Of a stretch of 64,000 nucleotides of DNA, positions 38,001 to 50,870 are shown one piece after another; position 1 is the first letter of the stretch, and each line of letters opens with the position of its first letter. This stretch comes from Parapristionchus giblindavisi (lineage: Eukaryota; Nematoda; Chromadorea; Rhabditida; Diplogasteridae), in NCBI GenBank assembly GCA_943737045.1, contig CALSFV010000055.1:310001-374000 (forward strand), read 5' to 3'. Below the pieces are notes generated by a model that was given only the letters and a program-made list of their open reading frames with translations, ran no database searches and was not told the DNA's origin. The position numbers and the translations under genes were made by a program.

Positions 38001-41000
38001 GTTATTGATTTATTGCAGCCAATGAATTTGGAAGATGATATACTCCGTCAAGCAGTTTGGATGTTGGCATCCCTTCACAAAGTCCACTATCTACCATGGA
38101 AGGTATGTGTTGTATTATAGTATTTATTATTATTAGACATCTTTTTTTAAATTTCTTTATTCTCTTGAAGAAAATCTCTTCTATTTTAATTATTTTATTG
38201 TCCTTAACTTTCAACATTAATATATTTTAAAAATTGAAACGTGAACATAGACGTGAATATATTCTATCATCATAGTTGTATAACGAGTCTTGAAAATTTT
38301 ACGTGAATAAATGTGAATAAAATATTATTATTGTTGTATATACATAAAATTGTAGGCAATCGAAGATCTGTGCAATCTTGGAGTGATCAAAGTTCTCCTT
38401 GTTGTTCTACTCAGAGCACATGAGTGGACTTCACCCAATACTGGAAGGTACCATATTATATCATATCCATTGCAAATGTGTCACACTGTATAAAGGGATA
38501 CGAATATGTACAGCTCCTGACCTACTTTTTTTCTATAATTGCTCGACATGAACCGAGTTTTCCACTGTGTAAATAAAGAAAACTTTCTTTTTTAAACTTG
38601 GAATAGGGGAAAGGATTGGAGGTTAAAGGGATAATACAGAAATTATGTCCATCTGTCTCCATATTTAGAACAGAAATCGCAGTGAATGCATTGGAGGCTA
38701 TATGGATATCAGCTACAATGCCTCGAGTACAGAAGGAATTGTGTCAAACCATCAAGAATTATGATTCAACATCAGGACAGTCTGGACTGGCGTATGTTTT
38801 TCTTTCTTTTCACGACCACCATTTTCATGATTCACCCTCAACAGATATTTGCAATTGTTTTCTCTTGTGGTATTACTACGTTGAAAGCATTTTTGTTCAA
38901 ATCACATTTTCACTGACAAACGATTCAGTTGTTGTATATATAGAACTATAAGCTGACCCGTAATTATGATAAACTGATAAACTGATCCGAAAATTGCATA
39001 TTTTGGCAAAATATGTGATAAAGTGACCCATTTTATGAGCCAACCAATTTATGAACTGACCTGTACCCACAATATGTGTGCTCGAAAAGGTATGGATGAA
39101 ACTGAAGGAATAACAATGAATGAGTACAGTATTCTACTCTCACTCTCTGATGGTTCGTGTTATCAAGAGGCAGAAATACAGATTGCTGCCCTATCTGCAC
39201 TCATATCATGTATGACTCCACCTATGGACAATGACAGAAAGGTACGGTATCTTGTCCTTCTTAAGTTTATTTTATTTATTTATTTATCGTACACCGCAAA
39301 GGTGTTTCAACAAGTACAGAATGTTCGAGTGCAAGAAAAAAATATGTGAGAGAATAAAAATTATTAAAAGAGAGGTGGATGGGGATGGGGGGGGGGGAAG
39401 GTGAGAGATCAATTGATCACGCCTTCTGCTACAGTCAGGAAGAGTGAAGAGGGGAGGAGCCTCTTGTGCGGTGGAGCAGCCGCAAATCCAATGTATATCG
39501 TATTGGATCTCTGAGTGAGCAGGGAGGGAGAGATCAAAGATCAAGTCGACCGGGAAGATGGGACGGGGATTACAAATTTGGGACAGCAACACCTAGTTTA
39601 TTCGGAAGATCAGGGAAAACGATTAGATGACGTTTAATACAAGGGATCGACAATTTAGGGTCACAAATTGTATGCAGTTTATTCAAAAATCGGGATGTTC
39701 TATGGGAGAATGATGCTTTTAGGTTTTCTCTATTGGACTTGGGGATGTGGAGAACAAAAGCATTTTGACGACGGCTAATAGATCGATATGTATAAAAACG
39801 ACTAATAGGAAGGTCTACAGTACAAGCGAATATTTTAAGTGCTAGAATGAGATCGGAAACAATTCGACGAACATAGAGACTAGGGAGTGCATAGAATGAT
39901 AGTCTAATTGCATACGAAGGGCATACAATTTTAGAACGAGAACAACGATAGAAAAGTAAGCGAGTAAATAAATGTTGAGCCTTTTCTAATCTACGGATTC
40001 TGCCTTTAGCTGAAGGGGACCAGACGGGGGAAGCATATTCTAATATGGGAATAATGAAAGATTGATAGGCACGAATATAAGGTTCAGGTAAAGTACATGT
40101 GACACTACGAAAGAGAAGGTAAATAAGAGATGAAGCTTTATTGCAAACAGTAGAGATGTGGGTATCGAAATTGAGAGATACATCAATAAGGACTCCTAGG
40201 TCCTTAACAGAAGTGGGTCTAGATACTGTAGCTGTACCTTTATCTTTCGTCTATAATCTCATTAGTATCGTTCATGTTTGGCTAGTTATTATATTTATGT
40301 AATTGTATTGTAAATATAATAGTTTGTTTGTATTGTAGAAGTTGATGTTGGATGTGAAAAGGAAGCAGTCTCAGCCTTACATGGAATTGATGAGGACAAT
40401 GACAGATGTACTCAGGAAGAGCAATGTTATCATGGTAAGAGTACAGTAACTACCGTACACCGGGTATTCACCATATCGATCGTACCATAGAATATCGTAG
40501 ATTAGAAATGTATTATCCTTTTTTCGCCCACTCCTATATCACTAAACCATACCGAAATCAGAATCTATTCGTAATATTCAACGTATCCCTTAATACGTAT
40601 GGGATGCTTTTGGATCCTCGGTTTTATGTCGGGAAGAAAGCCGTTAACGTTATTATTCATACAGTACCGTGCAAAAGTATACCAAAAAGTACATTTTTCA
40701 ATGTAACTTTGCTTGTAGACAACCAATCAGCCTAATTTTTTGATATGTTGTGCGCACAGGTCTTACCATAGTATTGTGTAAGAAAAAGAGCGACGTTTCT
40801 CAAAAATCAGAAAAATTTTATGAATTTTCTAATTTCGGCGATTTTCACATTTTGAACTCTTATTTTTGTTTATTTTTTTAACTTGTTTGCTTTATGCAGA
40901 AAAATTGTTTTATGTTTTCAGGAGATGGGTCGACTAAAGGGCTCTAAGAAACTCAGTCGATCGGATCGATAAGCCATTGCTAGATGCCGCGCCATGGGCA

Positions 41001-44000
41001 TGAAGTTGGTCCACCTGGCTGAGCAGTACATCACGGACGTAGGACGATCTCCTGCTCTGCGAATCGTCCAATTCGGACAAAAAGCTCTGAAAGGCTTCCC
41101 CTGACGTGTTCGAAGATCGGCAGATTCATCACAACGATCAGCAAGGCAAACCCGCGAAAATCCGGGGTCCGGGAACGCGCGCAAAGATTGCTCTTAGTCG
41201 TTTTACTCTTGGAATACTCAGCCCCGAGGCATCTTAGAGCGCCCAAACGGCTGCATCACCTTCCACTGGACCACTATGAACTCCTCCTTCCTCATAATGG
41301 CCTCAGCACTTTGCAGCGGGCCGATATAGCCCGCAGGGAATGCTCCCCACATCATCTCGGAACCACCCTCATGCTTCATAGTGAAAACTTGGTACTTTTC
41401 ATCGACTTTTGGTACCATGGTCGGACGAAAGCATGTTTCTCATGTTAGGAACGGGCGGAATTCCCTATGTGAGGCGCTCTATAGGGTCGAGATTCGATAA
41501 AAAGTTTTAAATCCCCTTTATGAAGCATGGAAGTGGTTCCGTGATGATGTGGGGAGCATTCCATGCGGGCTATATCGGCCCGCTGCAAAGTGCTGAGGCC
41601 ATTATGAGGAAGGAGGAGTTCATAGTGGTCCAGTGGAAGGTGATGCAGCCGTTTGGGCGCTCTAACATGCCTCGGGGCTGAGTATTCCAAGAGTAAAACG
41701 ACTAAGATCAATCTTTGCGCGCGTTCCCGGACCCCGGATTTTCGCGGGTTTGCCTTGCTGATCGTTGTGATGAATTTGCCGATCTTCGAACACGTCAGGG
41801 GAAGCCTTTCAGAGCTTTTTGTCCGAATTGGACGATTCACAGAGTAGGAGATCGTCCCTACGTCCGTATTGTACTGCTCAGCCAGGTTGGCCAACTTCAT
41901 ACCCATGGCGCGGCGTCTAGCAATGGCTAGTCGATCCGATCGACTGAGTTTCTTAGAGCCCTTTAGTCGACCCATCTCCTGAAAACATAAAACAATTTTT
42001 CTGCATAAAGCAAACAAGTAAAAAAAAATAAACAAAAATAATAGTTCAAAATGTGAAAATCGCTGAAATTAGAAAATTCATAAAATTTTCTGATTTTTGA
42101 GAAACGTCGCTCTTTTTCTTACACAATACTATGGTAAGACCTGTGCGCACATACCATTTTCCGTTATACTGACAAACGATTTAGTTGTTCTATATTGATT
42201 GATTGATTAATTGATTGATTTCAGACTCTGATCACTCTGATTCAAACGAAGAAACCGGTCACTGCCGCAGATGAGATTCGTGCATTGACATGCAAACTAT
42301 TGGTGGCTCTATCGAGAGATGTCGATGTTGGTTAAAGATCAAAGATCAATTCGGATTACTGTAATTATTCATTTTATAGGTTCGACAGATTCTTCTCAAA
42401 CTTCCTCTTATATCAGCAAATGAGTTGCATGGTACGTTTTGTAATTGATTTGGTTACTGTAGTTATTTGACCTTGATTTATAATTATCGATCTTATGAGT
42501 GAATATTGAGTGATGCGATTTTTATATGAGAGGAATCGCGAGAAAATCGACCGTTTCGGAGGGTCCGCGGACATAGAAATTTCGACCCCCTGAAAAATTC
42601 AGATTAAGTACTTTGAACGATGCTCTATCGAACTGCGTTGGCCGAATTTGCATATCTGCTCTCATTTTCGAGTTACGGTAGGTCAAAGTTGGCAGGTACG
42701 GTATTTTTGGCTCGAGTGTGCGTCAGAAAAATGATCATAACTCCGTTCAAAATAATGATAGACACTTTTTCAAAAAAAGGATCGAAAGAGGAGAATTTGG
42801 GCAACATTTCCCAGTTGATGACGTCATTTGTCGACCATGCGCCGGTGCGGGGCGGTCGGTTTTATGAAAAAGTGACGTAACTTTCCTAATCGGAAAAAGT
42901 GCACTTTTCTTCTATGCGCGTTTTGTTGCACCCATATGTGTCTAAAAATAAAATCACCGAGTTCCGAAAAATTTGAAAAAAACCCATATTTTGCTTTTCC
43001 ACGTGGAAAAAACGTCTCAGTAATGTTAATTAATCTTTATAATATTTCTTATAATGTTTTTGAACATTTATGTTTTTGGAAGTGAAGGCCTACCTGCTCT
43101 TAGAGCCGAGATATCCGCCATCGAGATTACACGCGCGCGCCCCAACTCCGCGCGATGTGTTGCCATAAAATGAACGTTTTCCAGCTCAGAATGACTCAAA
43201 ACAACTTGTTTCATCATTCTTATCACAAAAAATACCTTGGAACAAGTTTTCTGTGTCTGTAAAAATCAGCAAAAGATTTGGATCGAACCGGGGTTCGAAC
43301 CCGCTCGGTGGTAAAGGTAAAGAGGTAAAGAGGTACCGTTGCCATAAAATGAACGTTTTCCAGTGTTTTAGGGCGGTACCTCTTTACCTCTTTACCTTTA
43401 CCACCGAGCGGGTTCGAACCCCGGTTCGATCCAAATCTTTTGCTGATTTTTACAGACACAGAAAACTTGTTCCAAGGTATTTTTTCGTGATAAGAATGAT
43501 GAAACAAGTTGTTTTGAGTCATTCTGAGCTGGAAAACGTTCATTTTATGGCAACACATCGCGCGGAGTTGGGGCGCGCGCGTGTAATCTCGATGGCGGAT
43601 ATCTCGGCTCTAAGAGCAGGTAGGCCTTCACTTCCAAAAACATAAATGTTCAAAAACATTATAAGAAATATTATAAAGATTAATTAACATTACTGAGACG
43701 TTTTTTCCACGTGGAAAAGCAAAATATGGGTTTTTTCAAATTTTTCGGAACTCGGTGATTTTGTGTTTCACATAACTGTCGTATATGGGTATTTTGAGCT
43801 CGTAATGCTTTTTCGGATGTTTTTGAGTCATTTAAGCACCTTTGCTGTCTCTTGATAAAGGAATAAGCCGTTCTTTCCAATGTCAGGTCCAAGGTCGCGT
43901 CACTAAAATCAACGCTTTTTTTTTGCATTTCTCAAATCCTCTGAAACTTGGGTCATTTTTAGACACATATGGGTGCAACAAAACGCGCATAGAAGAAAAG

Positions 44001-44368
44001 TGCACTTTTTCCGATTAGGAAAGTTACGTCACTTTTTCATAAAACCGACCGCCCCGCACCGGCGCATGGTCGACAAATGACGTCATCAACTGGGAAATGT
44101 TGCCCAAATTCTCCACTTTCGATCCTTTTTTTGAAAAAGTGTCTATCATTATTTTGAACGGAGTTATGATCATTTTTCTGACGCACACTCGAGCCAAAAA
44201 TACCGTACCTGCCAACTTTGACCTACCGTAACTCGAAAATGAGAGCAGATATGCAAATTCGGCCAACGCAGTTCGATAGAGCATCGTTCAAAGTACTTAA
44301 TCTGAATTTTTCAGGGGGTCGAAATTTCTATGTCCGGGGGGTGGTCGAACCTCTGGCGATTCCTCTCA

Positions 44369-44411
<43 letters not shown>

Positions 44412-47400
44412 ATTGTTATTATTATTATAATTATTATTGTAGATTTGATGAGTGAACCAGTATGTCCTGATAAGAAGTCAGTCCATTCACAATTCTGTGT
44501 CGAAGCAAAGAATCTCATTGCTATTGTGACTGAGAAGAGTGTGAAAGATGTCAAGAAGGATTTTACTCAGGTATCATTATTATTATCTATTATTAGAGTA
44601 GAGAAAGGAGGATTGAAAGTGAGTACTTTTTTCCTTTTGGGCTCTCTGGCACGAGCGTTTACTTGTTTTTTTCCTTTTAATTTGTTCTTAATCCCTCAAT
44701 ATATTATTAATCTCTAGGAACGTCTATGGAAGTCTCATATCGTGTCATCTACAAGAATTGCTTACAATGAGAAGGAGCTCATTCAACTTATTCATTCACA
44801 TTTGTTAGCCAAGGTATCATCTATTTATTAGTATATTTATTTATTTAGTGACGAATAGTATATTATGAAAGTTCACCATTTTGAGAATATTATATATTAT
44901 ATTATTATTATATCTTATAATTGTAGGGTTACACGAATGCTGCAAGTGCCCTCTCCATGGAGGCTGATCTATCTAATGTGAATGGAGGAGGAGGAGGATT
45001 ATCAATCAATGGAATCAATAATGTTCCTACCAAATCGATTGGACCACTTGTATGTTTGCATCTATCGATTTATTTTACTTTTATCGGTATGAGATGGGAT
45101 TATCAGACTATGATTTAGTTTATTAGTCTATTTTTTGCGTCATGATAATATAATGCGAAACGGGGTTAATAAGTCAATGATTCTATGCGATTCTCTGTAT
45201 AAGGTTGTGAGTGGGTAAAGAATTATGTTTTGGTCCCCTCTGCATATAATATACTGACGGGAAAATAATAATTATTATTATTTTCATTAAAGAATTATTG
45301 TAGATGTGGGGAACGGATGGAGCAAGAAAATACGACACGATTTCTATCGATTGTATTGATTTTTTCTCCTTTCCAGCCATGTCGTCAGATTCTAACTCGT
45401 CCAAAGTCTCCTCTATCAGCTCATCATTCACCTCTACCATCATCTGGTCTCAAATATGCAGTGACTCCTGGAGGAAAACCAAGAAAGACTAAGGATGGTT
45501 AGTCATCTTGTTTCACTTGTTCATTTCATGTGACGACAGTCTTTCATACTCGGTTCGTCGATCTTTCGTGGATCCTTTTTCCTTGTCATGAAGTGAATTA
45601 AAAAGACTATTATTATCTTCGTAGTTAGAATGTATTATCGATAATTCGTTTGTGTGTTTTATCGAGAATCAGTAAGTATTACAGTATGCGGTACACCATT
45701 CCCTCGTCGTCTTCCCATTCGACCAACTCCTGCTAAATTAAGGAACAATGAGAAGTTTAATGTGAAACAGAATACTATGGAATTGAATGATATTGTTACC
45801 GAGTACTTTAGGTATCATCTTTTTTATCTTTCTGTTCAATGCGACATGATTACAATCACAATCGTAACGTGTCGCTCGCTTTAGTCTATATGTGAAACGA
45901 CGAATCAGCGAGTTATATACTCTCAGAGAAAAATAAAAATACAAAATATTCTTTTTCTAAGAAATTCACTTCTTATTGTTAGAACAGAACATCAGAAATT
46001 GAGTTTTTTACATTTCAATAGGATTTTTTTCGCAGTTGTTTATGCATCGTTACATTTGCCTGACGCGCCTACGCCGTCACGTAAAAAAACGTCACATTTG
46101 GCGACGCACGCGTCGACGTTAATTTTGGAGTGTGTTGTGTCCCAAGGGGAAAACCCTGATTGTCATCAGGGGTACGGTAGGAAGTTACCGTAACCATCGA
46201 TCAATAATGGTTGGCTACCGTAACCTTTTACCGTACCCCTGATGACATTCAGGGTTTTCCACATGGGACCCAACACACTCCAAAATTGACGTCGACGCGT
46301 GCGTCGCCAAATGTAACGTTTTTTACGTGACGGCGTAGGCGCGTCAGGCAAATGTAACGATGCATTAGAAAATGAAAAGTAAGAAATTATAAATTTGATG
46401 TGAATTTTGCGTGTTCTTAGACTACGCACTTGACTTGTGATATCCTCATTGATTCCATATCATGTTGATCATTCTTCTTACAGAGTTCAACATTCAAATT
46501 GTATGAATCCAGTTTCGACATGTCCTCCATTCTCTTTATTCCATCCTCATCGTTGTCCTGAACCATCTCAATCCAAATACTTTCCACTCAATATAACCAC
46601 CAGATGGATCAACACTCCTCTTTATAATCCCAAATTGAGGTTGGATTTTGATTTTAATTCACGAATTACAGTAATATTGAATACATTTTATCGATTACTC
46701 TCATCGTCGTTGTCTCATCCTAATCCTCTTCATCTTCAGTTCATGCCGTATGCGTATGGATGAATCCTTCATCTACTCACGATTTCGTCCTTCCAAAATA
46801 TTCCAAGAACATGAAGAAATGTACACGGCGTGCTCATTCTCGGTTAGTTTTATTTTATTGATTGATATATTGGATGATGTTTGATGATAGATATCTTGGT
46901 GCTTTCATGTCTCTGCATTTATATTTCATGAAGTATTAGCATGAAAGTTTGATCACCTTGCACTAAAGTATCAAAATCAAATTTTTAAAAGCTTTATTAA
47001 AATTGTAATTAATTATTATTAGATCGATGATGAACATTTGATCGTTGGAATGTTCTCTGGAGAGATTCATTGGATGAATATTGAGAGTGGTCTATGTGAG
47101 GCTACTGCTCAATGTCATCATTCTGCTATCAGTGATATCATCCCGAGTAAGGTATGGACATGAACTTGATTATTGATTGATTCATTGATCTACTAATAAT
47201 AGAATGATGATTACAATTATAGGATGGATCAATGCTTCTAACCTCTGGTCTATTCATGCCACCCCAATCCACTCTATGGAGACTAGGAGATCAACAGGAA
47301 CATCTCATGGACTTCCCTGATGATACGGTATGTCGATACAGTATACCAATCGTATTTAAGTATGCCGATGGTGAATCGAGAACATATCGAAACTATTTTC

Positions 47401-49981
47401 ATGAAGATTCCTTTTTCAATGAAGATAAGATGGTTTTCAGTGTGTACTCTTCAACAATTCTTCAGTACAAGATCGAATAATCGGAACGTGTCATGAGAAG
47501 GCTAGAGTGAGTATACTGTATGGTTACGGTAACCGTTATCGATTCCCTCCTCTAGGTATACGATATAGAGACTGGTCGAACTCTTCACGTGCTTCAGTCA
47601 GTCGATAAATCAGAAGGCGATCATTACAAGTATGCAAAGGTATGCGATATCAATCGATAATCATGGATAAGAGTACGGTATATTGAAGGCGTCATTCTCT
47701 CCATGTGATACTCTTATTCTACACGATAATACACTGTACGATGTGAGACAATCCAATCCCATTGTCAAGAGCTTTGATCGACTTAATATTGTAAGTATCT
47801 TTCCATTTAACACACTTGAAACTTTCACCTTTCAATGTAGTTGAACACACACAAAATGAATAGAAAGACTTGGTAAGTGCACAGTATTTTTTAAGCAAAA
47901 GATCAATGTATTTCATGTAGAATATTTTATTTTGGTACACGATAGGAAGATCAGACTGTCGCGTACACTTCATGAAATATTAGTGTTTCTTTGGTTTTAT
48001 AATCAGGATTTGATCTTTGATCTTTTTCAGACCAATGGAGGTGTCTTCCATCCTCATGGAAGCGAGATCATTATCGATTCTGAAGTGGTAAGTGTCATGT
48101 TTATTATGGTAGATCGATGAAATGGATCAATATTGATTTGTAAACTCTGTAGTGGGACATGCGTTCGTATGCTCTGCTTCACTCTGTTCCTCATCTCTCT
48201 CAGACGAGAATTGTCTTCAATGAAACAGGTACGGTAATCCTTCCTTTCTAATAAATAATCGATCAATATTCTTATTAATCGATATTCAGGCAACGTAATT
48301 CTATCTGGACAGTATGCCCCATTGCTTGATCCGTATAAGACCCAATACTCGAGCACTCTCAGGACAATATCAGCTATCGATTATAGTGTATGTCTAAATT
48401 ATTTTGTATTTAAATATTTTTAATTTAATTTATTCACCATCGATTGGTTGCTGTTTAAGGTGATCTCAACATTGGATACTCGTAAACCCCTCATGGACTT
48501 TTGTCTCAGTAATGAAGATGGACAATTGGCCATGGTGGAGATTGTCAAGTAAGAATCATTCAAACGAGTTGTAAACCTATTACAATGACATGTTTTTTCA
48601 TCAGTGAAAGATAGTCTTTCACAAAATGATTATTTGTTAAAAAAATAATTTCAGATCGTATTCGCAGAATGAATACTTTGGTTCACGATCGGATGAAACT
48701 GCCTGTAGGACATATGAGGTGAGTCATCATTTCAATCAATCGATACTTGTGTTCTAAATCATTTTATTGATTGATTCCTCTTGCAGATTGGCAAAGTTCG
48801 TGTACCCGAGGATGATGCAGAAGAGGAGAATGGAGATGAAGATGTGGGTTATTGTAGTCTATAGATATCGATTGATTTGTGTTTATAGAGATCAAAGATC
48901 AATTTTCTTTCAGATTGGGGATGACAATAGAGAGTCATCGGATTCGGATGATTCAGATGACTCGGCTGATTCTTCTGATGATTCTGATGGAAGTGAAGGA
49001 GCTCTCGATTATGTAAGTACCGTAATTGAAGGGATACTGTAATTTATTATAGATTAATTGATCGATGTTCTAGTTGGGACGCGTAGCAGGAGAGACTGAT
49101 CATGATGAGTCGTCTGTTGAATCATCTGATGATAATGATGACGATGAAGAAGATGGAGAAGATGATGGTATCATTATTCATTGATTGATTGATTGATTGA
49201 TTTGTTAGATTTGGATAGTATACTATAGTAGACTTTTGTCGTTGTTTCTGACATACAAAATCGTAGTCTGTGCTTTCTTTCTGACAATATTATCCGATGT
49301 ATTGAAGAAATGTATGAATGAATATATTCATGATGGCCGTATTACAGGATCGAGCTCTTCTGGGTGGGCTACGGCTTCAAATCAAGAAGAAGGGGAGGAT
49401 AATGCAGAAGAAGAAGAAGTAGAAGAAAATGATGAAGGAGGTGGAGGTGGAGGTACGTTGCTAATAAATTAAATAGCAAATGCTCAATTAAAGAAAAAAA
49501 TGTAGAAAATGTAATATGCTAAGGAGAGATGAATGAATTATAGATAATGGAGAAGACGATGAAGGAGATGATGATGAAGATGGATCTGATATTAGTGTAT
49601 TCATGGATGATGGATCTGGTTAGATTTATTGATATATTTTTAAATTTAATATATCTAAGAACTATGACAAACCGTTTGCCGCCTCCGCCTACTGTTTTGG
49701 CGTGACGTTTGTTGATAAACGGTTTTTCTTCGTTCATGGATAGCGATTTTGTTTATTATATTTATCATACATCGTAAAGATGTTTCAACGAGTGAAATAC
49801 GATTAAAATGACTAAATGTGCAGATGTGGAAGACGATCAAGACGATCCAGCCTATAATCCGGATCTGGATGAAAGAGGAGGAACATCCAATATTATATTG
49901 AATCCTAATCTAAGAAGAAATAGAAGACAAGGAGGAGGAGGAGGAGAAGGTGGTCAGGGAGGAACATCTTCACATAGGTAG
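35031..49981 (+). CDS. dcaf-1: DCAF1 (VprBP), substrate receptor of CUL4-DDB1 ubiquitin ligase
   Basis: DCAF1 docks substrates on the CRL4 ubiquitin ligase. The N-terminal armadillo-like region is clear: [13 protein letters not shown] (about 35330), [20 protein letters not shown] (35705), [20 protein letters not shown] (36910), [15 protein letters not shown] (37095), [19 protein letters not shown] (37475). It continues past the LINE and palindrome insertions with [17 protein letters not shown] (42255) and [16 protein letters not shown] (42385). A LisH motif follows ([20 protein letters not shown], about 44775-44950), then [19 protein letters not shown] (46520) and a WD40 region (about 47030-48720) with LYDVR and [13 protein letters not shown]. 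The WDxR motif that meets DDB1 is kept; the first copy has Y for W. The tail is very acidic (48780-49860) and ends SSHR at 49981, with AATAAA at 50070. Introns are numerous and three hold large insertions. Confidence 0.93.
39360..40255 (-). mobile_element. 5'-truncated LINE (non-LTR retrotransposon), C-terminal end of ORF2
   Basis: The minus strand holds about 225 codons open to a stop at 39570-39572. It matches the end of LINE reverse transcriptases: [60 protein letters not shown]. No ATG is needed because the 5' part is missing. A 3' untranslated part runs to about 39360. It lies antisense in the DCAF1 intron between exons ending ..MDNDRK (about 39240) and starting [10 protein letters not shown] (40339). 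No stop codon breaks it, so the insertion is fairly young. Confidence 0.85.
40750..42150. mobile_element. 1.4-kb palindrome made of rearranged mariner/Tc transposase fragments
   Basis: Two arms of about 632 bases (40750-41381 and 41519-42150) are near-perfect reverse complements around a 137-base spacer. The outer ends are GTGCGCACAGGTCTTACC. Each arm holds the start of a transposase ([20 protein letters not shown]; intact in the right arm on the minus strand, with a stop after SRSDR in the left) fused to an antisense piece of its middle ([28 protein letters not shown]). It lies in the DCAF1 intron after ..RKSNVIM. The catalytic core is missing, so it cannot make transposase. Confidence 0.85.
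42525..44371. mobile_element. 1.85-kb nested fold-back element in a DCAF1 intron
   Basis: Outer arms start ATATGAGAGGAATCGC and end GCGATTCCTCTCATAT, matching over about 450 bases. Inside is a second palindrome with arms of about 330 bases (43005-43335 and 43370-43700). The right side carries about 200 extra bases (43760-43960). No transposase was recognised; long ORFs in the arms are mirror copies. The inner arms contain GGGTTCGAACC and a GGTAAAGAGGTA run near the centre. Confidence 0.85.
44371..44440. repeat. ATT/TTA microsatellite abutting the fold-back element
   Basis: About 20 ATT/TTA units directly after the right end of the fold-back element and just before the DCAF1 exon [15 protein letters not shown]. 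Confidence 0.85.
46043..46364. mobile_element. 322-base PIF-like palindromic MITE with TTA duplication
   Basis: Begins TGCATCGTTACATTTGCCTG and ends with the reverse complement; arms of about 150 bases match nearly throughout. TTA flanks both sides (46040-46042, 46365-46367). Same family as 29267-29375 and 27481-27566. It lies in the DCAF1 intron between ..DIVTEYF and [10 protein letters not shown]. Confidence 0.8.
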
Positions 49982-50870
49982 ATCATCATCTATTGATTGA
50001 TTGTTGACAATTGATTGATTTATCATGCGAATTATCGATTGATCTACTATCTTATCCTGTTTTCTCTTTAATAAATATAGTAATAGAGTAGATGCTAATA
50101 CATTCCCATATATTGTTAAATCATGCCTATTATCCCCAGTATTCTTTCACATATAAATATCATTTTGGTCTCTCCTTTTTATCTTTCTATCGTTAATGTG
50201 AATATATCCGGTGCCCATTGTTACCGTTTCCTATTTCCCATTGCCTATCCTTTTACACTCAGAATTTACGAAAAGAAAAGAAAAGCGGAGAAAACTGTTT
50301 TCTCTTTTCTTTTCGTAACTTTTGAACTCTGCATTAAAGATATCGACTGTTGCTTAGTTTCAATTTAGTTTTTGGTTCAATGTTTTCCCTCGTTTCATTC
50401 ATGTTCTTCATCTGTTTCTTTTACACGGTTTGTAAATCTTGTTTAATAATAATGTTTATAAACAAAGTAATCTTTACAACTCTGATATACTCATTTGTTC
50501 AGACTATGAATATTATACTATTCTTATACAGATGATGAATCGAGGCTATAAATTATGCAAAACTGTACAATTACGTTATTGTTGTCAAGTTGAAGGTGAA
50601 TAATTATGATTGGGATAGTTGATGATACTCAGTCTCTAGCGAAGATGAAGATGACATCACAGACATAGATAATCGTTGACTTTTAGCAAGAAGATGGGGA
50701 AGAGAGGAACAGAAAGAACGGATAGTTACAGTAGTAGTACATCTCTGTGTGGGGTAAGGATACGATAAGGTTGAGGGTGGGGATACGGTAGATCGGGGAT
50801 TAGAGAACGAAACACGATTAGGGTTTGATATAGTGACAAGTATTAGAATAAATGGAGCAAATAAGTGATA
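49982..50870. other. Gap between convergent DCAF1 and TBC1D22
   Basis: Holds the DCAF1 poly(A) signal at 50070-50075 and AT-rich sequence with a near-perfect inverted pair around TTACGAAAAGAAAAG / CTTTTCTTTTCGTAA (about 50266-50318). No gene was recognised. Confidence 0.55.
50070..50075 (+). terminator. Poly(A) signal of DCAF1
   Basis: AATAAA 89 bases after the DCAF1 stop. Confidence 0.6.

Noticed and set aside
43280..43440. tRNA B-box-like GGGTTCGAACCC in both inner arms of the fold-back element
   Set aside because: No A box, cloverleaf or acceptor stem could be placed around it; palindromic symmetry of the element explains it.
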